NCBI GenBank assembly: GCA_003220935.1
Contig: QHTT01000076.1
Location: 1 to 63,986, forward strand
DNA length: 63,986 bases
Direction of reading: 5' to 3'
DNA from: Gemmatimonadota bacterium
GTDB taxonomy: Bacteria; Gemmatimonadota; Gemmatimonadetes; Gemmatimonadales; GWC2-71-9
Shown one piece after another: positions 46,063-57,611 of the stretch (the first letter of the stretch is position 1; each line of letters starts with the position of its first letter). Made by a program: the position numbers and the translations under genes. Below the pieces are notes generated by a model. It ran no database searches. It saw only the letters and a list, made by a program, of their open reading frames with translations, and was not told the origin of the DNA.

Positions 46063-47333
46063 TCATTCGGACGCATCCACGGCAGACAGCACGGGCAGCC
46101 TGCGACCCCGAGCGCCAGCCTGGAGACGATGGGAGATCTGGAACGTCGGTCCTTCGGGGCCCCGCGGTCTGACCCCGGGAACCGCGGGGACCCAGTCCTC
46201 GAACGTGCGCACGGTTTGATAGAGCGAGTCGCGCTCGGCCGGCTGCTTCCCCGCTCCGCGGATCAGCGAGACGACCTGATCGTAGCCGAGCCACATCGGC
46301 GTCGCGGCGCCTGCCTCGTGGTAGACCCGCTCGAAGACGACGGTGCCCTCGAGGTCATCGCACCCGAAGGTGAGCGCCACCTGAGAGATGAACGGGGTCA
46401 CCATCGGCCAGTGGGTCTTGACATGGGGGATGTTGTCGAGCACGAGCCGCCCCACGGCGATGTTCTTCAAGTCGTCGAAGCCGCTCGTGGCCGTCCCGGT
46501 GCGCCCCAGCACCTCGCCTAGCTCGTTGTGGTCCGGGTGGTACGCCAGTGGGATGTAGGTGAGGAAGCCGCCGGTCTCGTCCTGCAGCGCCCGCAGCGCG
46601 AGCAGGTGGTCCACGCGATCCGTCATCGTCTCCACGTGGCCGTACAGCATGGTGCAGTTCGAGGGAATGCCCAGCCGGTGTGCCTCGCGGTGCACGGCGA
46701 GCCACTCCTCGCCGGACAGCTTCTTGTCCGCTATGGTGGCACGCGCCGCCGGGCTAAACACTTCAGCGCCGCCCCCCGGGAGACTGGTGACGCCGGCGTC
46801 CCGCAGCGCGATTAGGACATCGCGCACGCTCATCCGCTCGAGGCGGGCGAGGTGCGCAATCTCGACGGCGGTCAGCGCCTTGATGTGGACGCCCGGGTGC
46901 CGCGCCTTCAAGCCGCGGAACATGTCGAGATAGTATGCCAAGCGCAGCTTCGGGTGCAGCCCGCCCACGATGTGGAATTCCCGGGTTGGATTGTCGCGCG
47001 CGGCGTCCGCCTCGGCGAAGATCTCCTCGAGGCTCCGCGTGTACGCCCCCGCCTCCTGTGGCATGCGCGCGAACGAGCAGAACACGCAGGTGTTCCGCAG
47101 CACGCAGACATTCGTGGGGTTGATGTGCTGGTTCGCGGCGAAGTACACCCGGTCGCCGTTCAGGCGGCGGTTGGCGAGGTCGGCAAGCCGGCCGAGGGTC
47201 AGCAGGTCGTTCGACTGGAACAGTGCCAAGCCATCGTCGCGCGTCAGCCGCTCGGCGCGCTCGACCTTCTGTGCGATGGGAACGAGGGCGGGATCGCGCG
47301 GTCCGACCGTCCGACCGTCCGACGGTCCGTCCA

Positions 47334-47334
<1 letters not shown>
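46063..47334 (-). CDS. mqnE: Aminodeoxyfutalosine synthase
   Basis: Radical-SAM enzyme joining 3-enolpyruvylbenzoate to the adenosine part. 423 residues. NVCVLRNTCVFCSFARMPQE holds the cluster cysteines; EFHIVGGLHPKLRLAYYLDM, SLPGGGAEVFSPAARATIAD and MLYGHVETMTDRVDHLLALR are MqnE signatures. The first residues (MDGPSDGRTVGPR) derive from a GTCCGAC-type repeat, and the last 45 or so are a non-conserved extension. The start overlaps the fabF stop by 1 base. Confidence 0.95.
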
Positions 47335-48578
<1,244 letters not shown>

Positions 48579-48581
48579 CCG

Positions 48582-48833
48582 CTATTTCCCCATCTTCTCG
48601 TGCAGATACTGCAGTGCCTGCCCCACCGTGCGCAGCTTCTCAGCCTCCTCGTCCGGGATGTCGATGTCGAACTCCTTCTCGAAGGCCATGACCAGCTCGA
48701 CGGTGTCGAGACTGTCCGCCCCCAAGTCCTCCATGAAGCTCGCGTCGGACGTGAGCTTGTCGCGCTCGACCCCCAGCTCTTCGACGATGATGTCTTTGAC
48801 CTTCTCTTCGAGCTGCTTCATGTCCATTGCCAT
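48582..48833 (-). CDS. acpP: Acyl carrier protein
   Basis: 83 residues from ATG 48833 ([20 protein letters not shown]). The phosphopantetheine serine is in [20 protein letters not shown]. Strongly acidic with four-helix spacing. It lies between fabG and fabF. Confidence 0.97.
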   Translation of the reverse strand: MAMDMKQLEEKVKDIIVEELGVERDKLTSDASFMEDLGADSLDTVELVMAFEKEFDIDIPDEEAEKLRTVGQALQYLHEKMGK

Positions 48834-48864
48834 GGGTGTCCTCAATGGAGGTGTGGGAAATGGG

Positions 48865-49605
48865 TCACAGCACCATCCCGCCGTCGACGACCAGCAGCTG
48901 CCCCGTAATGTAGCTGGCGAAGTCCGAGGCGAGAAAGAGCACGGCGGCGGCCACATCCTGCCCTTGTCCCAGGCGGCCGAGGGGGATCGCCTTGATCAGG
49001 GCATCCCGCGCCTCGGGGCTGATCCTGCGGGTCAGCTCGGTATCGATGAACCCCGGCGCCACCGCGTTCACCAGCACGTTGCGCGAGGCGAGTTCTTTGG
49101 ACACGGACTTCGTGAATCCGATGAGGCCGGCCTTCGACGCCGTGTAGTTCGTCTGGCCCTTGTTGCCGGAGATCCCAACCACGCTCGCAATGTTGATGAT
49201 CCGACCCCAACGCCGCTTGATCATGCCCCGGGCGGCGTGCTTGGTCACCAGGAACGCCCCCTTCAGGTTCGTGTCGAGCACCGTGTTCCAGTCGGCTTCG
49301 CTGATGCGGAACAACAGGTTGTCGCGCGTCGTGCCCGCGTTGTTGACGAGCACGTCGATCCGGTCGAACTCTTGCTCGACGGCCGCGACGACGCGCTCGA
49401 CTTGCGCGACCTGGGTCACGTCGCAGCCGTAGCCGCGCCCGCGCCCGTTGCCCAACGCTTGGGCCGCCTCCGCTGCCTTCGCGCCGTCCCGGCCCAACAC
49501 CGCCACGTTCGCCCCGGCACCCGCCAGCGCCTGAGCGATGGAGAAGCCGATGCCGCGGCTGCCGCCCGTCACAAGGGCGACCTTGTCGGAGAGGTCGATC
49601 TTCAT
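48865..49605 (-). CDS. fabG: 3-oxoacyl-ACP reductase
   Basis: NADPH-dependent reductase of fatty-acid synthesis. 246 residues from ATG 49605 ([20 protein letters not shown]). [15 protein letters not shown] binds [24 protein letters not shown] contains NNAG, the catalytic Tyr/Lys are in [16 protein letters not shown], and the C-terminus is [14 protein letters not shown]. The ATG abuts the 32-base repeat, which may supply its ribosome site (GGAAC). Confidence 0.97.
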   Translation of the reverse strand: MKIDLSDKVALVTGGSRGIGFSIAQALAGAGANVAVLGRDGAKAAEAAQALGNGRGRGYGCDVTQVAQVERVVAAVEQEFDRIDVLVNNAGTTRDNLLFRISEADWNTVLDTNLKGAFLVTKHAARGMIKRRWGRIINIASVVGISGNKGQTNYTASKAGLIGFTKSVSKELASRNVLVNAVAPGFIDTELTRRISPEARDALIKAIPLGRLGQGQDVAAAVLFLASDFASYITGQLLVVDGGMVL

Positions 49606-49637
49606 GTTCCGCGTTCCGACTTCCGCGTTCCGCGTTT
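49606..49637. repeat. GGAACGC-type repeat element, copy 2
   Basis: 32 bases identical to 5909-5940. It fills the gap between the fabD stop (49640) and the fabG ATG, ending at the base before the ATG. Here the fabG strand carries the GGAACGC sense. Confidence 0.85.
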
Positions 49638-49639
49638 CA

Positions 49640-50581
49640 TTACGCCGCCTCCAAGAAGCGCTCGACCTCATCGGCGCTTCCCAGGGACACGACGTTGGCT
49701 CCCGGCACCGTCCGCTTCAGCAGCCCCGCCAGCACGTTGCCTGGCCCGATCTCCAGGAAGCGCGCGTCGCTGCCGGCCAGTTCGGCCGCCCGCTGCATGC
49801 ACGCGACCCAGCGCACCGGTGTGGTCAACTGGTCGCCCAGCAGGCGCCGCGCCCGGTTCGCGTCACGCACGGGCTCGGCCGTGGCGTTGGCGATCACTGG
49901 AAAGCCCGGGTCGTGGAAGGGCGCTCGCTCGAGCGCGACGCGCAGCTGATTCGCCGCCGGGCCCATGAGGGAGGAATGAAACGCGCCGCTCACCTTCAGA
50001 GCGATCACCCGCTTCGCCCCGCGCGCCTTGCAGGCCGCGCTCGCTCGCGCCACGGCCTCCGGGTCGCCCGAGATGACGGTTTGGTCCGGTGCGTTCAGGT
50101 TCGCCGCGACGGCGACCGCACCGCCCACGGACGATTCGCGGCAGGCCGCCTCGACTTCCGCGGTCGCGAGCCCCAGCACCGCCGCCATGGTTCCCGGCCG
50201 CTCACTACCCGCCTGATGCATGAGCTCCCCGCGGCGGCGGACCAACGTGGCCGCGTCGATCGCGCTCAGCGCCCCGGCCGTCACATATGCGGAGTATTCG
50301 CCCAGGGAGTGGCCCGCGGCGGCGGCGACGCCGTCCGCCCGGGGCGCGATGACGGCGAACACCGCTGCGCTGTGAGCCAGGATGGCGGGCTGGGCGTTGT
50401 GGGTCGCCGTAAGGTCCTCTTCCGGTCCCTCGAACATCAGCCGGCTCAGAGCGAATCCCAGCGCCTGGTCGATTGCCTGAAACGTGTCCCGCGCCGCCGG
50501 GAACCGCTCGGCCAGGTCCTTGCCCATCCCGACTTTTTGAGCGCCCTGCCCCGGGCAGAGCCACACAGTGGCAGCTACCAC
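49640..50581 (-). CDS. fabD: Malonyl-CoA:ACP transacylase
   Basis: Loads malonyl onto ACP. 313 residues from GTG 50581 (VAATVWLCPGQGAQKVGMGK). The nucleophilic serine is in AAAGHSLGEYSAYVTAGALS, the active-site His in VSGAFHSSLMGPA, and the C-terminus has FLEIGPGNVLAGLLKRTVPG. Overlaps the fabH stop by 7 bases. Confidence 0.96.
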   Translation of the reverse strand: MVAATVWLCPGQGAQKVGMGKDLAERFPAARDTFQAIDQALGFALSRLMFEGPEEDLTATHNAQPAILAHSAAVFAVIAPRADGVAAAAGHSLGEYSAYVTAGALSAIDAATLVRRRGELMHQAGSERPGTMAAVLGLATAEVEAACRESSVGGAVAVAANLNAPDQTVISGDPEAVARASAACKARGAKRVIALKVSGAFHSSLMGPAANQLRVALERAPFHDPGFPVIANATAEPVRDANRARRLLGDQLTTPVRWVACMQRAAELAGSDARFLEIGPGNVLAGLLKRTVPGANVVSLGSADEVERFLEAA

Positions 50582-51561
50582 TGCACCACCATGCTCGCCC
50601 ACGTGAACCCAGCGCCGAAGGCGCAGAACATCACCTTCATGCCTGGTTGGACCCGACCGCACCGCACGGCCTCGTCGAGCGCGATCGCGACCGAGGCGGC
50701 CGACGTGTTGCCGAACCGGTCCACGTTCACGTACACCTTGTCCATCGGGAGGCCCGCGTGTTTCGCGGTGGCTTCGATGATGCGGATGTTCGCCTGGTGG
50801 GGGATGAGCAGGTCGATGTCGGCGGCCGTGAGGCCGGCGCGCGCGAGCGCCTTGTCGCACGCGTCCGCCATCGACAGCACGGCGGCCTTGAACACCTCGC
50901 GACCCGCCATCTTGATGTAATAGGAGTGGTCCTTGAGCAGCGCCTCGTCCGGTGGGTGCGCAGCGCCGCCGCCCGGCCGGTACAACAGCTCCGCGAGCGT
51001 ACCGTCGGACTTCATGTAGCTCGACAGGATCCCGCGGCCCGTGGTGCTGCGCCGCACGATGGTGGCCCCCGCCCCGTCGCCGAACAACACCGCGGTCGTC
51101 CGGTCGGTCCAGTCCATGATGCTCGTCAGCTTCTCGGACGCCACCACCAGCACGCGCTGTGCCTGCTCTGTGGCCACGAGGCCCTCGGCCACGTTCAGCG
51201 CATACAGGAACCCGGTGCACGCCGCGCCCACGTCGAAGGCAGCGGCGTCCTTCGCCCCGAGGATCGCCTGCAGGTCGCACGCCTGGGAGGGGAGCAGCCG
51301 GTCGGGGGAGCAGGTGGCGACGACGATCGCGTCCAGGTCCAGGGAGGTCAGCCCCGTCTCCCCCAGAACCTGATCGGCAGCGGCCTTCGCCATACAGGCG
51401 TTCGACTCGTCGGGCCCGGCCACACGGCGCTCGCGAATCCCCGTGCGCTCCCGGATCCATTGGTCCGACGTGTCGAGGATCTTCGAGAACTCGTCGTTGG
51501 TCAGCACGCGCTTCGGCGTGTAGCTCCCTGTGCCCCAGAGCTCCGCGATCGGTCGCTTCAC
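50575..51561 (-). CDS. fabH: 3-oxoacyl-ACP synthase III
   Basis: Starts fatty-acid synthesis by condensing acyl-CoA with malonyl-ACP. 328 residues from GTG 51561 (VKRPIAELWGTGSYTPKRVL). DTSDQWIRERTGIRERRVAG, the catalytic Cys in DVGAACTGFLYALNVAEGL, PHQANIRIIEATAKHAGLP (His) and RFGNTSAASVAIALDEA (Asn) are all present. Confidence 0.97.
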   Translation of the reverse strand: MKRPIAELWGTGSYTPKRVLTNDEFSKILDTSDQWIRERTGIRERRVAGPDESNACMAKAAADQVLGETGLTSLDLDAIVVATCSPDRLLPSQACDLQAILGAKDAAAFDVGAACTGFLYALNVAEGLVATEQAQRVLVVASEKLTSIMDWTDRTTAVLFGDGAGATIVRRSTTGRGILSSYMKSDGTLAELLYRPGGGAAHPPDEALLKDHSYYIKMAGREVFKAAVLSMADACDKALARAGLTAADIDLLIPHQANIRIIEATAKHAGLPMDKVYVNVDRFGNTSAASVAIALDEAVRCGRVQPGMKVMFCAFGAGFTWASMVVQW

Positions 51562-52565
51562 CGGATGGCGCCTCCTTCCGCGAACTCCGCGCCGATGTCC
51601 TGATCGAGATGACTCGCGACCATCTGCGCGCCGACTCGCACCGCGTTCATGATGGCTCGCGCGGGGGAGGCCCCGTGACAGATGATGGCCACGCCCTTCA
51701 CGCCCAGCAGGGGCGCGCCGCCATACTCGGAGTAGTCGAGGAACTTGAACAGCTGCTTGACCTCGGGACGGCCCAGCACGTCGGGGAGCGCTTGCTTCAG
51801 CATGCCGGCGAACATGCGGCCGGCGGACTCGTAGAACTTCAGGATCGCATTGCCGACGAAACCGTCGCACACGACGACATCGATCTCGCCGCCCTTGCCC
51901 CGGCCCGCCAGGATGTCGCGCCCTTCCACGTTTCCGACGTAGCGGATTCCGGGAGTCTGTTTCAGGAGCTGGTGTGCCTCCTTGACGACGGCGTTCCCCT
52001 TCTCGTCCTCTTCCCCGACGTTCAGGAGCCCGACACCAGGGCTCGACCGCCCCATCACGTCCCGGGCGTACACGGAGCCCAAGTGCGCGAAGCCCACGAG
52101 CTCGCGCGCGTCGCAGTCCACGTTCGCCCCGCCGTCGATGACCAGCACCGGCCGGCCCGCGGTCGGGAACGGCGTGCCGATTGCCGCACGCGTCACGCCC
52201 TCGTGCACGCGCAGCATCAGCGTCGCGGCGGCCATGACGGCCCCGGTGTTGCCGGCAGAGATGAACGCGTCGGACTGACCCTTCTTTTGCAGGCCCAGCC
52301 CGACCGCGATGGAGGAGCGGCGCTTGCGCTTGATCGCGGCGAGCGGCTTTTCGCCCATCCCCACCACCTCTGGCGCCTCGACGATCTCGAGCCGCCCGTG
52401 GTCGACGTCGCTGTGGGGCTTGAGGGCTGCCTCGATATCCGCCGTGCGCCCCACGAGCTGGATGCGGAATGTGGGTGGCAGCTCGCGCAGCGCCTGCACG
52501 GTCCCTGCGACTTCCATCCGCGGGGCCTCGTCGCCCCCCATCGCATCCAACGCGATGCGGATCAC
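51558..52565 (-). CDS. plsX: Phosphate acyltransferase PlsX
   Basis: Makes acyl-phosphate from acyl-ACP for PlsY. 335 residues from GTG 52565 (VIRIALDAMGGDEAPRMEVA). DAFISAGNTGAVMAAATLML, VLVIDGGANVDCDARELVGF, DVVVCDGFVGNAILKFYES and GAPLLGVKGVAIICHGASPA are PlsX motifs. It lies 1 base from rpmF, the common rpmF-plsX-fabH order. Confidence 0.97.
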   Translation of the reverse strand: MIRIALDAMGGDEAPRMEVAGTVQALRELPPTFRIQLVGRTADIEAALKPHSDVDHGRLEIVEAPEVVGMGEKPLAAIKRKRRSSIAVGLGLQKKGQSDAFISAGNTGAVMAAATLMLRVHEGVTRAAIGTPFPTAGRPVLVIDGGANVDCDARELVGFAHLGSVYARDVMGRSSPGVGLLNVGEEDEKGNAVVKEAHQLLKQTPGIRYVGNVEGRDILAGRGKGGEIDVVVCDGFVGNAILKFYESAGRMFAGMLKQALPDVLGRPEVKQLFKFLDYSEYGGAPLLGVKGVAIICHGASPARAIMNAVRVGAQMVASHLDQDIGAEFAEGGAIR

Positions 52566-52566
52566 G

Positions 52567-52746
52567 TCAGTCCTCGACCGCCACGCGCTGCTCCCCACGG
52601 TAGTAGCCGCAGGTGGGGCAGACCCGGTGCGGCCGCTTCAGGTCGCCACACCGCGGGCACGGCTGGAGCGTGATGTGCGCCGCCTTATAGTGCGTGCGGC
52701 GGGCGCGCTTCTTTCGCTTGGACGTTCTGCGTTTCGGTACGGCCAT
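52567..52746 (-). CDS. rpmF: 50S ribosomal protein L32
   Basis: 59 residues starting MAVPKRRTSKRKKRARRTHY, the universal L32 N-terminus. Cysteines C30, C33, C43 and C46 (PCPRCG and VCPTCG) form a zinc ribbon, so this is the zinc-binding form. It lies between the DUF177 gene and plsX, its usual place. Confidence 0.97.
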   Translation of the reverse strand: MAVPKRRTSKRKKRARRTHYKAAHITLQPCPRCGDLKRPHRVCPTCGYYRGEQRVAVED

Positions 52747-52758
52747 GGAGTGTCCTTG

Positions 52759-53268
52759 TCAGTTGCGGGGCTTGCCTTTGAGAGCGGCCAGCGGCTGCCA
52801 GCGTGGATCGGCGGCCGGCGGGCAGCCGCAGGGGCCCGCGTTCAAGTCCTTGCCACAGCGCGGGCACAGCCCGCGGCAGTCCTCCCGGCACACCACCCAC
52901 TGCGGCACAGCGAGCAGTAACTCCTCCCGCAGCGCAGGCCGGAGGTCGATCTGCGTCGCGTCCCGCGCCAGCGGATAGGAGTCCGGGTCCTCCAAGGCGT
53001 CCGGGTCCTGCGTGAACAGGGCGTCGATGTCGGCCGCCACGGCCACCGCGACGGGCGCCAGACAGCGCCGACATTCCCCGGCCACCCGCGTGCGCAGAGA
53101 GCCCCGCCAGTAGAAGCGTCCCTCACCGGCGGCGTGCAACCGGCCGAGCAGGCGCACCGGCGCGGCGAGAGCGACCTCCAGCGGTTCGAAGAGCGGATCG
53201 TCTGCCGCGAGCTCGGCGTGGGTATCGACGGGGCCGCTGGACAGCTCCCGCAGGTCGACCTGTAACAT
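52759..53268 (-). CDS. DUF177 / YceD-family protein
   Basis: 169 residues. VRLLGRLHAAGEGRFYWRGS and GECRRCLAPVAVAVAADIDA are typical of YceD/DUF177, linked to 23S rRNA accumulation and encoded before rpmF. It has a cysteine-rich C-terminus (CREDCRGLCPRCGKDLNAGP) suggestive of a zinc site. Confidence 0.92.
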   Translation of the reverse strand: MLQVDLRELSSGPVDTHAELAADDPLFEPLEVALAAPVRLLGRLHAAGEGRFYWRGSLRTRVAGECRRCLAPVAVAVAADIDALFTQDPDALEDPDSYPLARDATQIDLRPALREELLLAVPQWVVCREDCRGLCPRCGKDLNAGPCGCPPAADPRWQPLAALKGKPRN

Positions 53269-53302
53269 AGACGAGCGAACCTAAACCCTTGTGGGACTTG
53301 CG

Positions 53303-53722
53303 TCAAGCAAGCTCGTGCAGTTCCCGCCCCGGAAAGAAAAACGCGATCTCCCGGGCGGCCGTGTCGGTCGAGTCCGAGGCGTGGATCGCGTTCCGCTCCT
53401 TGGACTCAGCGTACAGCTGGCGCACCGTCCCGGGCTTCGCTTCGGCGGGATCGGTGGCGCCGATCACCTCCCGCAGCCGCGCGACGGCGTCGTCGCGCTC
53501 GAGCGCCAGCGCCAGTGCGGGACCGGACGTCATGAACGCGACGAGAGGGCGGTAAAACGGCCGCTCGCGATGCACCTCGTAGAACGCCTCGGCCTGGCCG
53601 GTGGTGAGCTGCACCAGGCGCGCAGCGCGGATTTTGAAGCCGGCGCTCTCGAGATGGGTGAGGATCTTCCCGGCCTTGCCGGCCCGCACGGCGTCCGGCT
53701 TGATGATGGCGAGTGTGAGCAT
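53303..53722 (-). CDS. ndk: Nucleoside diphosphate kinase
   Basis: Equalises nucleoside triphosphate pools. 139 residues with LTLAIIKPDAVRAGKAGKIL, YEVHRERPFYRPLVAFMTSG and the phospho-histidine in RNAIHASDSTDTAAREIAF. Normal length. It lies alone between DUF177 and the EIIA-CBS gene. Confidence 0.97.
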   Translation of the reverse strand: MLTLAIIKPDAVRAGKAGKILTHLESAGFKIRAARLVQLTTGQAEAFYEVHRERPFYRPLVAFMTSGPALALALERDDAVARLREVIGATDPAEAKPGTVRQLYAESKERNAIHASDSTDTAAREIAFFFPGRELHELA

Positions 53723-53742
53723 CGGATGTCAGGACTCTGGTG

Positions 53743-54654
53743 TCAGGGCGCAATCAGGCGGCGAACGACATCCGCGCGCGTCAGGAAGCCGACCACGACG
53801 CCTTCGCGGACCACGGGGAAGCGGTCAACGTCCTTCGAGCTCATCAGGTTTGCGACGTCGCTCAGTGTCTGGTCCTCCGACAGGCACAGCACCGAGCGGG
53901 CCATCGCGTCCTTCACCAGGATGGCCCCGGGGTCCGCGGCGCCACGCTGCACCTGGCTCCGCGTCAGCGCGCGCACCTCGCCGGTCTTGGTGCGCTGCAG
54001 GAAGTCGGGCATGAGGTGCCGTAGCAGCTCGCGGTGAGTCACCATGCCGATGAGCGCGCCTGAGTCGTCGTCCACGACGGGCATCGCCCGGATGTCGTGC
54101 TCGATCATCGTGTGCGCCACCTCGCCGAGGGTTTGCGACGGCCGCACCGTGAAGACGTGCGGCGTCATGATGTCGCGCACCGTGAGCTGGCTTGGCAGCT
54201 GCACGGCGTCGAGCGCCGCGAGGTGGACCACCTGCTCCGCCGTCTTCGCGGCGAGCAGGGCGAGGACGGTGTCCGGATCGGACAGGGTGCGGGCGAACGC
54301 CCCGACGACCTGAAGGTAGAGCGCCGCGTCGCGCAGCGGGGCCACGATGAAGATCACGATGCGGGCGGCGCGGTGCGGGTCCTTCTCCCAGCGAATCGGC
54401 GCCGGCGAGATTCCCACTGCCGTGACGAGACGGCGCACCGCCTCGGTGCGGAAGTGCGGGAGGAAGGCGTGCTCTCCGACCGACACCATGTCCTCGGGCC
54501 ACGTGTGGCGGATCACGGCGTTGAGACGCTGGGGCTCGGCCACGGCGCCCGCTTGAATGAGCTGTTCGGCGAGCCGCTCGGTCGCCTCCTTGACGGTGCC
54601 GGCGCGCAGCGGGACGATGACGTGCTCGGGGCTCAAGACGTCGGTGAGCTTCAC
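53743..54654 (-). CDS. PtsN-type EIIA domain fused to a CBS pair
   Basis: 303 residues. Residues 1-150 are a PTS EIIA (mannitol/Ntr type): [40 protein letters not shown] (phospho-His in PHFR) and [20 protein letters not shown]. Residues 155-303 are two CBS motifs ([40 protein letters not shown]) that usually bind adenosine nucleotides. EIIA-Ntr proteins are regulators rather than transporters. It overlaps the sucD gene by 4 bases. Confidence 0.9.
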   Translation of the reverse strand: MKLTDVLSPEHVIVPLRAGTVKEATERLAEQLIQAGAVAEPQRLNAVIRHTWPEDMVSVGEHAFLPHFRTEAVRRLVTAVGISPAPIRWEKDPHRAARIVIFIVAPLRDAALYLQVVGAFARTLSDPDTVLALLAAKTAEQVVHLAALDAVQLPSQLTVRDIMTPHVFTVRPSQTLGEVAHTMIEHDIRAMPVVDDDSGALIGMVTHRELLRHLMPDFLQRTKTGEVRALTRSQVQRGAADPGAILVKDAMARSVLCLSEDQTLSDVANLMSSKDVDRFPVVREGVVVGFLTRADVVRRLIAP

Positions 54655-55520
54655 AGTCGTTCCCTCAAGAGTGGCGCGACGTCGGCCGGCCGCTTCATCA
54701 CCGCGATTCCGGCGCGCGCGAACGCCGCCATCTTCTCCGCCGCCGTGCCGCTCGAGCCCGAGATGATCGCGCCTGCGTGACCCATGCGGCGCCCGGGAGG
54801 GGCGGTCTGCCCGGCGATGAAGCCGATCACGGGCTTGGTCATCCCCTTGGCGACGAACTCGGCGGCCTGCTGCTCGTCGGTGCCGCCGATCTCGCCGATC
54901 ATCACGACGGCGTCTGTCTCCGGGTCCGCCTGGAACGCCGAGAGGCAGTGGGTGAAGTGCGTCCCGATCAACGGATCGCCGCCGATGCCGATGCAGGTGG
55001 ATTGGCCGAACCCGTGGGTCGAGAGCTGGTGCACGATCTCATAGGTGAGCGTGCCGCTCCGCGACACGACCCCGATGCGTCCAGGCTTGCAGATGTTGCC
55101 CGGGATGATCCCGACTTTGCTCTGCGCCGGCGAGATCAGGCCGGGACAGTTGGGGCCGATGAGCCGCGCGCCGCGTTCGTGCAAATAGGGCAGCACCTTG
55201 GTCATGTCGAGCACGGGGATGCCTTCGGTGATGCAGACGATCAGGCCGAGCCCGGCGTCGGCCGCTTCGTAAATGGCCGAGGCGGCGACGGCGGCCGGCA
55301 CGTAAATCACGGCGGTGTTGGCCCGGGTGTCGCGCACCGCGTCCGCCACCGTGTCGAACACCGGCACCACGCCGTCGAACAGCTGTCCACCCTTCCCCGG
55401 CGTCACGCCTGCCACGACCTTGGTGCCGTAGCCGATCATCTGGCGCGTGTGGAACGAGCCGTCGCGGCCGGTGATTCCCTGGACCAGGAGGCGCGTGCCC
55501 TGGTCGATGAAGACGCTCAC
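54651..55520 (-). CDS. sucD: Succinyl-CoA ligase, alpha subunit
   Basis: TCA-cycle substrate-level phosphorylation. 289 residues from GTG 55520 ([20 protein letters not shown]). The CoA-binding Rossmann part has [34 protein letters not shown] is conserved, and the phospho-histidine is in [20 protein letters not shown]. Overlaps sucC by 4 bases. Confidence 0.97.
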   Translation of the reverse strand: MSVFIDQGTRLLVQGITGRDGSFHTRQMIGYGTKVVAGVTPGKGGQLFDGVVPVFDTVADAVRDTRANTAVIYVPAAVAASAIYEAADAGLGLIVCITEGIPVLDMTKVLPYLHERGARLIGPNCPGLISPAQSKVGIIPGNICKPGRIGVVSRSGTLTYEIVHQLSTHGFGQSTCIGIGGDPLIGTHFTHCLSAFQADPETDAVVMIGEIGGTDEQQAAEFVAKGMTKPVIGFIAGQTAPPGRRMGHAGAIISGSSGTAAEKMAAFARAGIAVMKRPADVAPLLRERL

Positions 55521-56653
55521 GCGGCCCGCGCCCGCGCGACCGCCTGCTGCACGGCCTCGTCCATGTCGGTGAGCGCCGGGAACCCGGCGGCGGTGAGGAT
55601 ACGCACCGCCTCCGCCTCGTTCGTGCCGGTGAGCCGGATGACGAGCGGGACGTGGAGGGGAAACTGTTGCGTGGCCTGCACGATGCCGTTCGCCACGTCG
55701 TCGCACCGGGTGATGCCGCCGAAAATGTTGAACAGAATCGCCTTCACGTGTGGGTCGGCGGTAATGATGCGCAGCGCGGCGACGACCTTCTGCGGGTTGG
55801 AGCTGCCCCCGATGTCGAGGAAATTGGCGGGGGCGCCGCCGTAGAACTGGACCAGGTCCATCGTCGCCATCGCGAGCCCGGCGCCATTCACACAGCAGGC
55901 GACCGACCCCTCCAGCTTGATGAAGGTGAGCCCCGCTTGCCGCGCCTGTACCTCGGACGGCGCCTCAGCTGAGGCGTCCCGCAGGGCGGCGATCTCGGGC
56001 CTGCGGTCGAGCTCGTTGTCGTCGATCACCAGCTTGGCGTCGAGCGCGAGGATGTTCCCGTCCGGCGTGGCGACGAGCGGGTTGATCTCCACCAGCGACG
56101 CACCGACCGCGTAGCACGCGGCGTACAGATTTCCCATGATCCCCGCCGCGCTGCGCGCCTGGCCGACGTCCCGGTACAGCCGGAGGGCGAGGCCGAGCGC
56201 CTGATGGGGGAGGAGCCCGTAGCGCGGGTCGATCGCGACGCGGTGGATCCGCTCGGGCGTCGTGGCTGCCACTTCCTCGATATCGATGCCGCCCGCGGCG
56301 CTCACCATCAGCACGGGGCGCTGCGAGGCGCGGTCGACGATGATCCCGACGTAGCTCTCCGACGCGATGTCGGCCGCGGGCGTCACCAGCACCTTGTGCA
56401 CGGTGAGCCCCTTGATCGTCATCCCCAGGATCTGGGACGCCTGCGCAGCCGCTGCGTCGGCGTTCGCCGCGAGCTTCACGCCCCCTGCCTTGCCCCGCCC
56501 CCCCGCGTGCACCTGGGCCTTCACCACGACCTTCCCGCCCAGGCGCTGCGCGATGGCGCGGGCCTCGGCCGGGCTCTCGGCGACCTCGCCGTCCGGGACG
56601 GGGATGCCGTGGCGCTTGAGGATGTCCCGCGCTTGATACTCGTGCAGGTTCAC
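55517..56653 (-). CDS. sucC: Succinyl-CoA ligase, beta subunit
   Basis: 378 residues with an ATP-grasp fold: [80 protein letters not shown] and [17 protein letters not shown]. Slightly shorter than E. coli SucC (388). Overlaps arcC by 4 bases. Confidence 0.97.
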   Translation of the reverse strand: MNLHEYQARDILKRHGIPVPDGEVAESPAEARAIAQRLGGKVVVKAQVHAGGRGKAGGVKLAANADAAAAQASQILGMTIKGLTVHKVLVTPAADIASESYVGIIVDRASQRPVLMVSAAGGIDIEEVAATTPERIHRVAIDPRYGLLPHQALGLALRLYRDVGQARSAAGIMGNLYAACYAVGASLVEINPLVATPDGNILALDAKLVIDDNELDRRPEIAALRDASAEAPSEVQARQAGLTFIKLEGSVACCVNGAGLAMATMDLVQFYGGAPANFLDIGGSSNPQKVVAALRIITADPHVKAILFNIFGGITRCDDVANGIVQATQQFPLHVPLVIRLTGTNEAEAVRILTAAGFPALTDMDEAVQQAVARARAA

Positions 56654-57600
56654 GCGTGCTCCAAGGTGATCGTGGTGCCGGCCTCCCCCCGCAATGCCGG
56701 GAGCCCATGAGCCAGCTCGGCGATGATGGCGCGTCCCCCGCCCGCCCGTACGAAGTCCGCCGCCGCCTCGACCTTGGGGCGCATGCTTCCCGTGCCGAGC
56801 TCCTTCCCGGCAAGCAGATGATCTGCGCTGGGGAGGTCGAGGTGCCGAATCGCCCGTTGGTGCTTGGTGCCGAACCCGTGGTACACGGCGTCCACGTTAG
56901 TGAGGATCAGCAGTACATCGGCGCCGATTTCGCGACCCAGGATCGCCGCCACGCGGTCCTTGTCGGCCACCGCGTCGATCCCCTCGAAGCGCAGGACCGG
57001 GTCGTTGTAGACGGGCGGCCCGCCGCCCCCGCATGCGACGACGATGTGCCCGGCGGCGACCAGGTGGTGGATCATGTCCCGCTCCACCACGGCGATCGGC
57101 TTCGGGCTCGGCGCGAGCCGCCGCCAGCGGCCAGGCTGCTCCTCCCGGACCGGAACGGCGCGTGCCAGGAGCCGCGCCACTCGAGTCGCGTCGAGTGAGT
57201 GCCCGATCGGCTTGGTCGGGATGCGCAGGTTCGGATCGTTCGCGTCGCACAACGTCTGCGTAACGAGCGTGACGACCTGCCGCTCGACGCCTACACGGGC
57301 GAGGGCGTTCTGAAGCGACTGCTGGATCATGTAGCCCATCCACCCCGCCGTCGCCGCGACCAGCACGCCCAGCGGCAGCGGCTCCACCTGGTCGGCGGCG
57401 AGCTCGTTGCGCGCCAGCTCGTCGCCCACCTGCGGGCCGTTGCCGTGCACGAGGGCGATCGCCCATCCCTCGCGCGCGAGGTCCACGATCGGCGCCAGGC
57501 TCTCGCGGGTGTGGCGGAACTGGTTCCCGATGGTGGGCCGCTCGCCCGGCGGCGCGACCGCGTTCCCGCCCAGCGCCACGACGATCGTCCCCGGAATCAC
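56650..57600 (-). CDS. arcC: Carbamate kinase
   Basis: Interconverts carbamoyl phosphate plus ADP with carbamate plus ATP. 316 residues from GTG 57600. VVALGGNAVAPPGERPTIGN, LVHGNGPQVGDELARNELA, VACGGGGPPVYNDPVLRFEG, LLILTNVDAVYHGFG and GTGSMRPKVEAAADFVRAGG are ArcC signatures. No arcA or arcB is nearby; it instead overlaps sucC. Confidence 0.95.
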   Translation of the reverse strand: MIPGTIVVALGGNAVAPPGERPTIGNQFRHTRESLAPIVDLAREGWAIALVHGNGPQVGDELARNELAADQVEPLPLGVLVAATAGWMGYMIQQSLQNALARVGVERQVVTLVTQTLCDANDPNLRIPTKPIGHSLDATRVARLLARAVPVREEQPGRWRRLAPSPKPIAVVERDMIHHLVAAGHIVVACGGGGPPVYNDPVLRFEGIDAVADKDRVAAILGREIGADVLLILTNVDAVYHGFGTKHQRAIRHLDLPSADHLLAGKELGTGSMRPKVEAAADFVRAGGGRAIIAELAHGLPALRGEAGTTITLEHA

Positions 57601-57611
57601 GGCGGCGCAAC

